Shown here one piece after another: positions 18,797 through 28,987 of a DNA stretch of 64,000 nucleotides (its first letter is position 1; each line of letters starts with the position of its first letter). The stretch spans positions 310,001 through 374,000 of the forward strand of contig CM000690.1 in NCBI GenBank assembly GCA_000149225.2, given 5' to 3'. The stretch comes from Lachancea kluyveri NRRL Y-12651 (Eukaryota > Ascomycota > Saccharomycetes > Saccharomycetales > Saccharomycetaceae). Made by a program: the position numbers and the translations under genes. The notes under the pieces were generated by a model. It saw only the letters and a program-made list of their open reading frames with translations, was not told where the DNA came from and made no database searches.

Positions 18797-20557
18797 ATGT
18801 CTGATACTTTCGATACGTCTACTAAGGAGAAATTCCAAGATTTCAATGAGGGGTCAGTTTCCTCTTCATCCCACTCAGCTAATGAAACTTCTGCTCTAAA
18901 AAGGTTCAGGGATTCTTTCAAGAAGCATGAACCGATTTTGCCAGAAAACGTGGATTTATCCCAGATGGAGGATTACGAACGTACTAATTATCTCCTTGCC
19001 CATCAACCTTACAAGAGAACTTTGTCGCAAAGACACTTGACTATGATTTCTATAGGTGGTACTTTGGGTACTGGTTTGTTTATCGGTTTGGGTTACTCCT
19101 TGACCTCTGGGCCTGGTAACTTGTTAATTGGTTTCACCATCATCGGTATTTCTATATTCTGTGTGGTTCAATGTGCAGCTGAGTTGTCTTGTCAGTATCC
19201 TGTTTCTGGTTCCTTCGCTACCCACGTCTCTAGATTTATTGACTCATCCGTTGGGTTCACTGTATCTACTAACTATGCGTTGGCTTGGTTAATTTCTTTC
19301 CCTTCAGAGTTAATTGGTTGTGCTATCACACTGAGGTACTGGAACGATTCCGTGAACCCGGCCGTCTGGATTGCTATTTTTTATGTGTTTATTATGTGTT
19401 TGAATTTATTTGGTGTTCGTGGATTTGCCGAAACAGAATTTTGGCTATCATTGATCAAAATTGCTGCTATTGTAATCTTCATCATCATCGGTATTGTATT
19501 GATTTGCGGTGGTGGTCCACATTCTAATGGTTACATCGGTGCTAAGTATTGGCATGACCCAGGTGCTTTCGTCAAACCAGTTTTCAAAGGTTTGTGTAAC
19601 ACTTTTGTTTCTGCTGCGTTCTCCTTTGGTGGTGCTGAATTAGTTGTCTTAACTGCCAATGAATCAAGAAAAATTGAATCTATTTCCCGTGCTGCAAAGG
19701 GAACTTTTTGGAGAATTGCCGTTTTCTACATCACTACCGTTGTGATTATCGGTTGTTTGGTTCCAAGCACTGACGAAAGATTGTTAGGTGCTGCAAGTGA
19801 CGTAGACGTTACTGCATCTCCTTTCGTTATTGCATTGAGTAACACTGGCTCCTTTGGTGATAAAGTTTCTCATTTTATGAACGCTGTCATCCTGATTGCT
19901 GTGCTATCGGTCTGCAATTCATGTGTTTATGCAGCCTCCAGAGTTATCCAGTCGTTGGGTGCTAGTCGTCAATTACCTTCATTCTGTGGTTATATCGATA
20001 GAAAGGGTAGACCATTGGTTGGTATCGGTATATGTGGAGTTTTCGGCCTCTTGGGTTTTCTTGTTGCTTCTAGTAAAGAAGGCGAAGTTTTCACCTGGTT
20101 GTTTGCCTTGTGTTCTATCTCTTCATTTTTCACCTGGTTTTGTATCTGCTTCTCACAAGTGCGTTTTAGGCTAGCGTTGAGGGCTCAAGGAAGATCCTCT
20201 GACGAGATTGCCTACAAATCCATGTTGGGTTTCTGGGGTGGTGTTTTAGGCTGCGTTTTGAACATCCTGTTGATTGCTGGCGAAATTTACGTCTCTTTGT
20301 TCCCATTAGGCGGGTCACCCAACGCCGAAGGCTTCTTCCAATACTGTTTGAGTATCCCAATCATGATTTTCGTTTACTTCTGTCACAGAATTTATCGTAA
20401 TAACTGGACTGATTGGATAATTAGCACAAAGAAAATCGATTTGGACACGGGTCGGAAGGCAGAAGATTTGGAGTTGATGAAACACGAAATTCTCACAGAG
20501 AAGGCTAGAATTGCATCCAAGCCATTATACTACAGGATCTACAGATTTTGGTGTTAA
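18797..20557 (+). CDS. Amino-acid permease, YAT family
   Basis: This 586-residue plasma-membrane permease belongs to the yeast amino-acid transporter family (APC superfamily, 12 membrane segments). The first segment contains ISIGGTLGTGLFIGLGYSL, and the hydrophilic N-terminus of about 80 residues is rich in Ser and Lys, where ubiquitination usually occurs. The last residues are RFWC; a terminal Phe-Trp-Cys is the palmitoylated end of this family. TANESRKIESISRAAKGTFWRI in the middle is the usual cytoplasmic loop. I cannot place it on one substrate: segment 1 has SGPGNLL instead of the Gap1-type AGPAG. There is no permease between GCV1 and QDR3 homologues in S. cerevisiae, so this is a lineage-specific position. 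Confidence 0.9.
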   Translation: MSDTFDTSTKEKFQDFNEGSVSSSSHSANETSALKRFRDSFKKHEPILPENVDLSQMEDYERTNYLLAHQPYKRTLSQRHLTMISIGGTLGTGLFIGLGYSLTSGPGNLLIGFTIIGISIFCVVQCAAELSCQYPVSGSFATHVSRFIDSSVGFTVSTNYALAWLISFPSELIGCAITLRYWNDSVNPAVWIAIFYVFIMCLNLFGVRGFAETEFWLSLIKIAAIVIFIIIGIVLICGGGPHSNGYIGAKYWHDPGAFVKPVFKGLCNTFVSAAFSFGGAELVVLTANESRKIESISRAAKGTFWRIAVFYITTVVIIGCLVPSTDERLLGAASDVDVTASPFVIALSNTGSFGDKVSHFMNAVILIAVLSVCNSCVYAASRVIQSLGASRQLPSFCGYIDRKGRPLVGIGICGVFGLLGFLVASSKEGEVFTWLFALCSISSFFTWFCICFSQVRFRLALRAQGRSSDEIAYKSMLGFWGGVLGCVLNILLIAGEIYVSLFPLGGSPNAEGFFQYCLSIPIMIFVYFCHRIYRNNWTDWIISTKKIDLDTGRKAEDLELMKHEILTEKARIASKPLYYRIYRFWC

Positions 20558-21167
20558 AAGTATCAGTTAATCTAAATTGACACAGGGGAATTTCTTAGGC
20601 GTGATGAGAACTGACGGTTGAAAAAAGTGTGTGACAGGCCAAAGAAGGTCAGATCCCCTTTTTTCCACCATTATTGAACTCTTCATCTTTATTCAACATA
20701 TTTGAGATTCCTCGTGTATCGGAGTCATATCAGAAGGGTAACTTTCCTCAACGGAAGGTCCGGTGATAGCGTCCAGCGGAATGCATTCTATTCTTCGTCT
20801 CCTCTCTTACAACTTGTTATCTTCTCGTAATATTTTATTAATTATTATTTGTTTTTTTTGCCCTACATCGCTTTATACCATTTGAATGCACTGAGCAGAT
20901 GTCATTTATAAAGAATGTTGTATGTAATATTAACGATACATTTATCACTACCACTCATTTTTGTTATCCCTCATCTGAAGAAATTCCGAGAAACGCCCGG
21001 CTCTGCCCGAAAAAAAAATAATCCGGGTTTAGTCGGAAGAGCGGCTAGCGTCCTTTTAGCAGCAATATTAACATGAAGAGTCATCGTGATTTATATATTT
21101 TGATTACCCATATCGGTTGGGTCTACTCTTCACAACCTCAACACCGACCAATGAGTAACAAGAGGTC
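20558..21167. promoter_or_regulatory. Upstream region of QDR3
   Basis: This 610-base spacer holds a TATA-like TTTATATATTTTG at about 21090 and a short upstream ATG frame at 21151-21192. I see no RNA gene. Confidence 0.35.
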
Positions 21168-21192
21168 ATGCCACAATCTACACCGCAAATAG
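21151..21192 (+). promoter_or_regulatory. uORF overlapping the QDR3 start
   Basis: An ATG 17 bases before the QDR3 ATG opens a 13-residue frame (MSNKRSCHNLHRK, stop TAG) that runs over the QDR3 start in another frame. If the mRNA includes it, the frame would compete with initiation at QDR3. A TATA-like element about 60 bases upstream makes inclusion possible, but the transcript start is unknown. Confidence 0.4.
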
Positions 21193-23171
21193 ATACAGAG
21201 GACTTAGAGTCCTTGCGTTCAGACGACAGTATTTCTACGGTCAACTCGGAGGCTCATGAACACCAACAACGCCCGAGATCGCTACACCACATTCAATCAA
21301 GGGTAGAGAGCCATGAACAGATTCAGCCACTGGCTTCCAGAGTTTCGACACTACGCGACAAGTCTTTGATGGTTCCCAGGAAAAAAAGAAGAGGATTGCT
21401 ATCACAGTTTTCGCTGATTCCAGAGTATAAGGACCCTCGGGATTATCCATCTATACTGAAAAAATTTATCGTCTTACTTATCGCTTACGCATCTATGATG
21501 GGTCCTATGGGTACTTCGATTGTATTTCCTGCTATCGGCCTCATAACCAGCGACTACAATACTTCCACAATCATGGTAAATGTCTCTGTTGGTATATATT
21601 TAATCAGTCTCGGTGTGTTTCCACTTTGGTGGTCCTCAATTTCAGAGCTTAAGGGCCGTAGAACTGTCTACCTAGTGTCATTTACGCTCTTGTTCGCATT
21701 CTGTATCGGAACTGCAGTGTCGCCAAATATCCAGGCTTTTATCATCCTTAGAGTATTATGTGGTGCCTCTTCCGCGAGCGTCCAAAGTGTTGGTGCTGGT
21801 ACCATTGCAGACCTATACGCTCCTGAAGAAAGAGGTAAGAACTTGGGATATTTTTACTTGGGTGCTTTAACCGCGCCTTTGTTATCACCAATCATTGGTT
21901 CGTTGCTAGTTAACCACTGGTCATGGAGGTCAACCCAGTGGTTTATGGTAATACTAGCTGGTGCAAATGTTATCTTAATAGTTTTATTTCTTCCAGAAAC
22001 TTTAAGGCTCCAGGAGAATAAGAGTGCTATTGCTGCTATATTGGCCGAGAGAAGAAACGCCAACAAGCAAAGTGACGGCGAGGATACCGATGGGAAAGGA
22101 CAAGAGGAAAAACCCGAATCTCTCGCCAGGATTGAAAATGATGAAAATTCAGATGAGGAAGACTCAAGAATTGAACGTATGATGACGTACACCAGTGAAG
22201 TACCGAACTATATTGTTGAAAACTATTTGGATCCTGGTGCTCCACAAATTTCAAAAATTCAATCCCATGACCCTAAACTAGAGCAACGTGTTCGAGAAAA
22301 TGACTTAAAGAAGCTAAAAACCAATTTGGAAAACGAGATTGAAAGAATCGAAACTAGAAAATCGGGAAAATCGAATGCAAACCATAATCAGCAATCGAAT
22401 AAAAAAGGAAAGGAAGAAGAAGAAGAAGAAGAAGAAAAAGAAAAGGGCAAGCAAAGCTGGAAGAAAACACTCTACATATATCTGATAAGACCCTTAAAGT
22501 CACTGCACTTTTTAAGGTATCCAGCGGTTTCACTGGCTATTTCATTTTCTGCCATTTCTTTTGCAGCATTGTATTTTGTCAACATCACAATTGAATACAG
22601 GTACTCTAGACCACCTTATAATTTCAAACCTCTGTATATCGGGTTGCTTTATATTCCAAACTCGGTGACTTACATCTTTGCATCCATATATGGTGGTAGA
22701 TGGGTTGACAACCTATTGAAGAGTTATAAAGAAAAACACGGAATTCTGGCTCCAGAGGCCAGAATATCTTGGAACGTCGTTACTGCAGTAATATGCTTTC
22801 CTATTTCTCTACTGATATTTGGCTGGTGTTTGGATAAAAAGGAGCACTGGGTAACGCCACTAGTTGGAACTGCGTTGTTTGGATTTGCCTCTATGATGAC
22901 GATTGGCGCTACAGTGTCTTATCTGGTTGATTCATTACCTGGAAGAGGCGCAACAGGAGTTGCGTTAAACAATTTAATTAGACAAATTTTTGCTGCTACT
23001 GCAGTTTTTGTCACAGAGCCAATGTTGGAAGGCATGGGTACCGGTTGGGCCTTCACGATGTTAGCCTTCGTTGTTCTTGGAGGCAGTAGTGTATTGATAG
23101 TTTTGAAACGAAAGGGTGACTACTGGAGAGAAAATTACGATTTACAGAAATTGTACGATTTGATAGAATAA
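21168..23171 (+). CDS. QDR3: Qdr3-like multidrug/polyamine exporter (MFS, DHA1)
   Basis: This 667-residue major-facilitator transporter has about 110 hydrophilic N-terminal residues and twelve membrane segments. A long charged cytoplasmic loop (about residues 285-435, with a Glu/Lys run near 410-420) lies between segments 6 and 7. The signature ELKGRRTVYL follows segment 2. S. cerevisiae Qdr3 (YBR043C, about 689 residues) exports drugs and polyamines and has the same loop. The position next to CST26 agrees. The GAA-rich tract at about 22414-22445 encodes the Glu run. Confidence 0.92.
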   Translation: MPQSTPQIDTEDLESLRSDDSISTVNSEAHEHQQRPRSLHHIQSRVESHEQIQPLASRVSTLRDKSLMVPRKKRRGLLSQFSLIPEYKDPRDYPSILKKFIVLLIAYASMMGPMGTSIVFPAIGLITSDYNTSTIMVNVSVGIYLISLGVFPLWWSSISELKGRRTVYLVSFTLLFAFCIGTAVSPNIQAFIILRVLCGASSASVQSVGAGTIADLYAPEERGKNLGYFYLGALTAPLLSPIIGSLLVNHWSWRSTQWFMVILAGANVILIVLFLPETLRLQENKSAIAAILAERRNANKQSDGEDTDGKGQEEKPESLARIENDENSDEEDSRIERMMTYTSEVPNYIVENYLDPGAPQISKIQSHDPKLEQRVRENDLKKLKTNLENEIERIETRKSGKSNANHNQQSNKKGKEEEEEEEEKEKGKQSWKKTLYIYLIRPLKSLHFLRYPAVSLAISFSAISFAALYFVNITIEYRYSRPPYNFKPLYIGLLYIPNSVTYIFASIYGGRWVDNLLKSYKEKHGILAPEARISWNVVTAVICFPISLLIFGWCLDKKEHWVTPLVGTALFGFASMMTIGATVSYLVDSLPGRGATGVALNNLIRQIFAATAVFVTEPMLEGMGTGWAFTMLAFVVLGGSSVLIVLKRKGDYWRENYDLQKLYDLIE

Positions 23172-23724
23172 AAGCACCCTTAATTGACCTTTTTACACCT
23201 TTAATTTATTTTGACTTTTCTTTTTAAACAAGTTAAATGTGTGTGCATCGTGTACTCACCAACGCCGTAATTATAGTATTTATAGTGACACTTCACCTAT
23301 TCATCCGCTATCATGTTCTCATGAAATGTTCCTACTCCTATTTTATAATAAACCTCCATAGTTCTCAATTGAGGTACTTTGTAGAAACTTCAAAGTAGTA
23401 AATACCGATGATATTCTCATTACTACTAAATCTTAAACGAAATCAAGAGCGAGAAACTGTCTTTATACGTTCTTACGGCAATTGGCATTTTTCTGAATAA
23501 TCTCAATCCAGGTCGGCGGAATTAATTCTAAAATCCTTAGGGGCAAAGGGGATTATAGAATAAAGAGTTTTTAACCATTAAGTAACCTACGAAATTAGAA
23601 GAGACCGGGAAGAAATTGCTAAACAAGTCTACTTCAAACATCACTTCGAATTTTATTACTATTTTCCAAGGAACACCCCGCAACCACATCGAGAACATTT
23701 GATTCTTATTCATAGATCTCCTCG
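23172..23724. other. QDR3-CST26 intergenic region
   Basis: Gene-free region of about 550 bases, AT-rich, with the CST26 promoter. I see no distinct element. Confidence 0.3.
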
Positions 23725-24885
23725 ATGGGCTTGAAACTAATCTTTCACCGAGCTAAAAAGCTAATTCTAACTTTATTTTCGATTTCTATTTTCATTGAGG
23801 GTGCAATAGTGATCATAATTACTCAAGCTACGATCAATTTTCTCTACCGTACCAATCCGGTAGCAAAACAGCTTCACTTGAACAAGACGAAACAAAGATT
23901 CATTCTACTTTTAATTACGATATTGACCGTGGTTGCACCTTCTGGTATCAGAATCACCACGGATAATGCTACAATTTCAAAAGGTACGTTTTTTAAAGAT
24001 GCTGGTAAGGGAAGGATTGTTTCCAAACTGAAGCCTAGGTCTGTGATAATTTCAAACCATCAAATTTACACCGATTGGGTATTTTTATGGTGGCTAGCAT
24101 ATACTTCTGAGTTAGCGGGTAACGTTTTTATAATGTTGAAGAAATCTTTATCCACTATCCCGTTCTTGGGTTACGGCATGAGAAATTACAACTTCATCTT
24201 TATGAACAGAAAATGGGAAATGGATAAGGAAAATTTGAGCATTCAACTAGGAGAAATTGATACCAACGCCCGTGGTGTTGGTCAATTGGCTGGAAAAAAT
24301 TCTTCAAACGTTACCAGAGACGAAAATCAGATTAAATGGCCATACGCTTTAATCCTATTCCCTGAAGGAACAAATCTGAGTGCCAATACTAGAGAAAGAA
24401 GCAAAGATTTTGCGACTAAAAATGGATTGGATCCGATGAATAATGTCCTCCTACCCCGCACCACTGGCCTTAGATTTGCTTTACAAAAGTTGAGATCAAG
24501 TTGTGATGCTGTCTACGATGTAACCATTGCTTATTCTGGCGTTAAGCAAAACGAATACGGCCAAGATATTTATAATTTAGGAAACATTTTTTTAAGAGGT
24601 CAGTCGCCAAAGCTAGTTGATATCCACATCAGGGCATTCGAGCTGGAAGAAATTCCAATCGATGATGAAGAGAAGTTTACCAAATGGTTGTTCAATGTCT
24701 GGGAAGAGAAGGACAGGCTAATGGACACTTATTATGAAAAGAAATCCTTTGATCTAGATCCTGAGTTAAATCATACTATAACCGACTTTTGCAGGATAAG
24801 CCCCTATGAGATAATGTCGATTTTGCTCTTACCAGTTGCTACTGTATTCTTTATACTATGGCTGTTAAAAAATTGGCTATCCTAA
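23725..24885 (+). CDS. CST26: Cst26/Psi1-type lysophosphatidylinositol acyltransferase
   Basis: This 386-residue membrane acyltransferase carries the catalytic HX4D box (NHQIYTDW, about residue 111) and the second family box FPEGTNLS near residue 213. An N-terminal membrane segment (about 11-36) and a C-terminal one (about 363-384) flank it. In S. cerevisiae Cst26/Psi1 (YBR042C) puts stearoyl chains on the sn-1 position of phosphatidylinositol; YDR018C is its duplicate. A single copy here fits an unduplicated genome. Position next to FAT1 agrees. Confidence 0.92.
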   Translation: MGLKLIFHRAKKLILTLFSISIFIEGAIVIIITQATINFLYRTNPVAKQLHLNKTKQRFILLLITILTVVAPSGIRITTDNATISKGTFFKDAGKGRIVSKLKPRSVIISNHQIYTDWVFLWWLAYTSELAGNVFIMLKKSLSTIPFLGYGMRNYNFIFMNRKWEMDKENLSIQLGEIDTNARGVGQLAGKNSSNVTRDENQIKWPYALILFPEGTNLSANTRERSKDFATKNGLDPMNNVLLPRTTGLRFALQKLRSSCDAVYDVTIAYSGVKQNEYGQDIYNLGNIFLRGQSPKLVDIHIRAFELEEIPIDDEEKFTKWLFNVWEEKDRLMDTYYEKKSFDLDPELNHTITDFCRISPYEIMSILLLPVATVFFILWLLKNWLS

Positions 24886-25010
24886 AATAAAAAAAAAGAA
24901 CTAGTTATGGGCCTCCAGTAGTGTTTACAGTTTCCCCTGTTTCATTTTTAAGTTTGATATTGCGTATACCATAAGCTATATATCTATATGCAAAAAAGCG
25001 GACCAACGCT

Positions 25011-27026
25011 TTACAATTTGGCAGTACCTGAGACGATTGCAGACCAATCATTGTCGGTTAACAATTGATATTTTTTATAGCCCTTTAGCCAATAAATCTT
25101 TTCGTCTCTGTTTTCTCCATGAGGAAGGACTTGGTTTCTATAGAGTTTTTTGGGAACTTTATGGTTATCGGTTCTTCTGATCTCATCTACAAATTTGACA
25201 AAAATGGGGAGCGCATACTTGGGTAATTCGTTTTTCAAATGATCTAGTAGCTTGTTCAGCAATTGAATGTATTCTTCTTCACTTTCGTTTTGATAGTTTT
25301 TCTCTAGCTCCACGACAGCAAAACCTGCTCTGCCTTCGTGATTTGGCACTTTGATCCCGACAACAACGACTTGTGGGAAAACATTTTTTCCCATTGCCAT
25401 TATCTGATTTTCAACCTCGGTGGCACTAACGTTTTCCGACTTCCATCTGAACGTGTCACCCATTCTATCAACAAAATACCACAATTTGTGTTCATCTGCT
25501 TTCAATAGGTCACCTGATCTATACCAAGCGTCACCCTTTCTAAAAACATCTCGTAAAACTTTTGATTCGGTTTCCTTCTTATTGCCGAAGTAGCCCTGAA
25601 AAGACGTTTCTGGCTTTCTAGGCATAAATATCCTCATCAACATCTCACCTGGTTCACCTACAGGGGCTACCTCGCAGAAGCCTTTTGGATTTCTGTACAC
25701 AGTGCTATCGTCATCAGGATCCATTTTTACTAAAGTCTGTTGGAATGAAAGCACGAAACTGATAAAGGTACCGTAATTTCTACACGCACCAACGCCGAAA
25801 TCTCCCTTTTGAAATGTCGTTGTCGCCAAGGGAGACTCAGTAGATGCATAGAATTCACCGATAGCTTCAATATTAAACCTGGACCTGAATTCTTGCCAGA
25901 TGTCAGCTCTTAAACCATTCCCATAGGCCACTTTAACTTTATGTTTCGATTCATATTCAGAAACAGGAGAATGTAATAAGTAACGACAAACTTCACCGAC
26001 ATACTGAATGTGAGTGGCTTCTGTAAGGTAAGCCTGTTTCCAAAAAGTGCTTGTAGAGAACTTGTTAGAAAGAGCGGCACAACCACCTTGGGAAAAAATA
26101 GCGCAAACACCCAACAATGCAGCAGTAGAGTGATACAAGGGCATTGCGGTAAAAACGACACTGGTGTTTTTAACCCTTAGTATATGGCCAAATAAGGAAC
26201 AACCAATGACTGCTTTTCTCCATGACATAATAGCTGATTTCGGTAAGCCTGTTGTTCCTGAAGTGTAAATCAAGCAAGCTGGCTGAAAATCGCTTAAGGT
26301 TTTTGGGGATCTTTTCAGATCTTCCTGACGAAATTTGGGGGAGTCACGTCTAAAAATTATTCTATAGATATCCTCTTCAACCAAGTAGTTTAGACGAACA
26401 TCTGGCAATTCCTTAAGAATCTCAGGCTCGGTTTTTTTGATAGGTTCACTAGCCCGAGGATCAATGAAAACCTGTTTGATATTTGCAATCTTGATAGAAT
26501 GAACTAAAGGTTTTCCCAAGGTGTTATAGTTCAAAAACGAGGGAACTGCGCCAATGTTCCACAACACAAACCATAGGAAAATGAATAGTGGTTTGTTGGT
26601 AAAGTCCATTGCAATGTAGTCTCCTTCTCTAACACCGTAATCGTAGTAAAGATGATAGGACAATCTCAAAACTATTTCATATGTGTCTCTATAAGTATAA
26701 CTCTCCATTTCAAACTCACCTTGGCCCAAAGGACGAGGGTAACTGATCGCTAGACAGTTGCTGTTCAATTTCACTTGTTCTTCGAACAAATACCAGTATT
26801 GGAATCTATTCCTCTTTACACTTATGATGTATCTCAAAACCGACTTCAGAAAATATGGGATAATGTACCAATCATCTTTGATTCTGTGTTTCTCGTCTAT
26901 CTTATCAATTATCTTATTCGTCACGGTTAACAACGCCCGGTATAGTAGCGTCAGAGGAAATAGCAGTGACCTCAGCAGCAGCTTCAGAATCCTTAGTACA
27001 GCAGTGAATGCGTTTAATAAAGACAT
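25011..27026 (-). CDS. FAT1: Fat1, very-long-chain acyl-CoA synthetase / fatty acid transporter
   Basis: This 671-residue protein matches Fat1 (669 residues in S. cerevisiae), which imports long-chain fatty acids and activates very-long-chain ones. The AMP-binding signature YTSGTTGLPKSA is at about residue 256. YRSGDLLKADEHKLWYFVDRMGDTFRWKSENVSATEVE near 510-550 is the FATP/VLACS motif. The N-terminus is hydrophobic and probably membrane-anchoring. The C-terminus ends GTAKL, a peroxisomal targeting-like tripeptide-plus (AKL); Fat1 in S. cerevisiae ends similarly (IKL). Neighbours CST26 and FIG1 are as in S. cerevisiae. Confidence 0.96.
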   Translation of the reverse strand: MSLLNAFTAVLRILKLLLRSLLFPLTLLYRALLTVTNKIIDKIDEKHRIKDDWYIIPYFLKSVLRYIISVKRNRFQYWYLFEEQVKLNSNCLAISYPRPLGQGEFEMESYTYRDTYEIVLRLSYHLYYDYGVREGDYIAMDFTNKPLFIFLWFVLWNIGAVPSFLNYNTLGKPLVHSIKIANIKQVFIDPRASEPIKKTEPEILKELPDVRLNYLVEEDIYRIIFRRDSPKFRQEDLKRSPKTLSDFQPACLIYTSGTTGLPKSAIMSWRKAVIGCSLFGHILRVKNTSVVFTAMPLYHSTAALLGVCAIFSQGGCAALSNKFSTSTFWKQAYLTEATHIQYVGEVCRYLLHSPVSEYESKHKVKVAYGNGLRADIWQEFRSRFNIEAIGEFYASTESPLATTTFQKGDFGVGACRNYGTFISFVLSFQQTLVKMDPDDDSTVYRNPKGFCEVAPVGEPGEMLMRIFMPRKPETSFQGYFGNKKETESKVLRDVFRKGDAWYRSGDLLKADEHKLWYFVDRMGDTFRWKSENVSATEVENQIMAMGKNVFPQVVVVGIKVPNHEGRAGFAVVELEKNYQNESEEEYIQLLNKLLDHLKNELPKYALPIFVKFVDEIRRTDNHKVPKKLYRNQVLPHGENRDEKIYWLKGYKKYQLLTDNDWSAIVSGTAKL

Positions 27027-27305
27027 ACCGGCTATTTTCCCTTCTTTGACTTGTGAGCTTTTGTATTGAGATGTAACTTGAGCAGTTTAAAAGAAAGGGT
27101 AATCGCCTGGTGATGATGGCGCTTCTGTACGACTGGAACAGTGTCAGCTCATTACCAACGAAAATAAATATTAGAAGTGCAAGTCTATGGACTGAAAGAA
27201 CCAAGGCTTAGAATGAAAAGAGATGACGCACGTAGATTTCGCAAAAGTTTATATTGTTTCATATCCTTTTATTATTATTATTTTTTTTATTTTTTTATAT
27301 TAAGA

Positions 27306-28181
27306 CTAAACTTTATATCCTAACGTGGAGCCATCACTGGCGTATTTACCGTCATAATGATTATTCTTAACCTTATCAATCTCTTCACTTAATGATTTTC
27401 TGTCTCTGAAATACAAAACCCACAGAATAATACAATCTAAGAGTAAGAAAGAAAATGCAAACCATGACATAGTTGCCGCTTTTTTACCTTTTCTCACTTT
27501 AATAATGTTCATGCTTACATCAGGCACAAAATTCGCACTTGCATTGATTCCCACGTGAGTCCACATAGCGCCGATTCCCCAAATCAAAACCAGTACGGGA
27601 GCAAGTAATAACAGTAGATTGTTGAGCTTGCTTTTAAAGGGAATTTTTGGGATCGTTACGTATACCACCAGACAAAACATCAGGATGGATAAAATAACCG
27701 TAGCCATTAGAACATATGGGTGAATAACTTCCACCGAGGTGGAGTGCGCTAAATCCAAAATATTCAGATTGGTAGAGTTGGTGGCAGAACTGTTGTTACT
27801 GGAGCGAATGTTGAAAACCTTTATGTTGAGCTCATCGTACAGAGCAACGTTTGAAATGTTCTTTCTGCTGAAACAAATGGTTTCTTCAGGATCATAATTT
27901 GCTGGTATATTGTCAACACAGACACCCAGGTAACCAGACCTGATTATTATATTCTGTAAGCCTTTGGTCGTATCCGAAGAGTTGAAGGAAGTGGTAACAA
28001 CATTATACATGGGCGACTGTTTGTTGAATTCGTAACGTGCTAAAAATGTAGATTGTTGAGACGAGTTATAACAGCCAACAAGAAGAAAAATTGTCAAAAA
28101 GATAGAAACAATATTGAAAATCAGCACGAGTAAACGTGGCATTCTTTTCAAAGCAAACCAAGCCAAAGATAATGCAACCAT
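27306..28181 (-). CDS. FIG1: Fig1-like mating calcium-influx membrane protein
   Basis: This 291-residue protein has four membrane segments: one at about residues 14-36 and three in the second half (about 155-175, 185-210, 238-260). The extracellular loop has GYLGVC followed by a second Cys (VDNIPANYDPEETIC), the claudin-type GxxGxC(n)C motif of Fig1 proteins. The loop is rich in Asn-Ser sites for glycosylation. In S. cerevisiae Fig1 (YBR040W, 298 residues) supports low-affinity calcium influx and cell fusion in mating and is induced by pheromone; three Ste12-type TGAAAC sites lie upstream at 28584-28664. Confidence 0.92.
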   Translation of the reverse strand: MVALSLAWFALKRMPRLLVLIFNIVSIFLTIFLLVGCYNSSQQSTFLARYEFNKQSPMYNVVTTSFNSSDTTKGLQNIIIRSGYLGVCVDNIPANYDPEETICFSRKNISNVALYDELNIKVFNIRSSNNSSATNSTNLNILDLAHSTSVEVIHPYVLMATVILSILMFCLVVYVTIPKIPFKSKLNNLLLLLAPVLVLIWGIGAMWTHVGINASANFVPDVSMNIIKVRKGKKAATMSWFAFSFLLLDCIILWVLYFRDRKSLSEEIDKVKNNHYDGKYASDGSTLGYKV

Positions 28182-28583
28182 CTTTTCCCTTTTTATTTAA
28201 GAGTTTCTGTTTTCTTTTTTTTTTGGAACTGTATTGCCAGTGTCTGCTTTTCTGCAGGTCAAAGACATAATTCCAATGAACTAAAAGATACCTTGCACTT
28301 ATATACAATAGATATTCACAAGTGAAAAAAAAAGCCGAGTTTCATACATGTTAAAAAATACATCAACCGCGTGTGTACACTGCGTTGTGTATTTTCGCTT
28401 GTCAGAGACGTGTTACAGATCTTAACCTTAATTTAAAAGTGGGTGACGGCCGAAAAACTGAATAGCCACGTTTAAGATTTGAAGCAAGGCTAAGCCCTTA
28501 CTCCCAATACAAAATACGATCCAAGTTGTACACAGCTTTTCAAATTACAGCAGTTGGCTTGACGGTTTGCGATGGTGCTTAGT

Positions 28584-28664
28584 TGAAACCAAGATGAAAC
28601 CATTTCACTCTAACATCCATACATCACATGTATGGTGAACATGGCAATAGACGAGGATGAAACA
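28584..28664 (+). promoter_or_regulatory. Cluster of three pheromone response elements upstream of FIG1
   Basis: TGAAACC at 28584, TGAAACC at 28595 and TGAAACA at 28658 match the Ste12 pheromone response element (TGAAACA) or differ at the last base. They lie 400-480 bases before the FIG1 ATG (28181, minus) in the FIG1-ATP3 intergenic region (28182-28987), which has no other feature I recognise. Confidence 0.6.
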
Positions 28665-28987
28665 GGAAACATCTATCGAGCATAAGGTGGGTTTTGGAAA
28701 CAGAACAGTTTGCATTTATTTGTCAAGCAAATAGAAGTAGATTAATACTAAGACTTGTGCAAGGTGTATCTGGTTTAAACAAAAGGCACACGAGTAACTA
28801 TAAACTTGGAAAAAAGTAGTGTGAAAATCGTTCTGAATATATTTCTTCGAATCTTATATATAAAAGCGTTTTGATATATCTCTCATATGTTTAGAATTTC
28901 ACCCTTAGGAAGGGGCAAAGAGTCATTAAATTTCATAATGTAGAAAAATGTAGCGGAAATTTTGGATAGCAGGAGCAGTTGAACCCT

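Noticed and set aside
18797-20557. Naming the permease as a specific transporter
   Set aside because: Blocks are shared by several family members and I cannot decide the substrate by eye.
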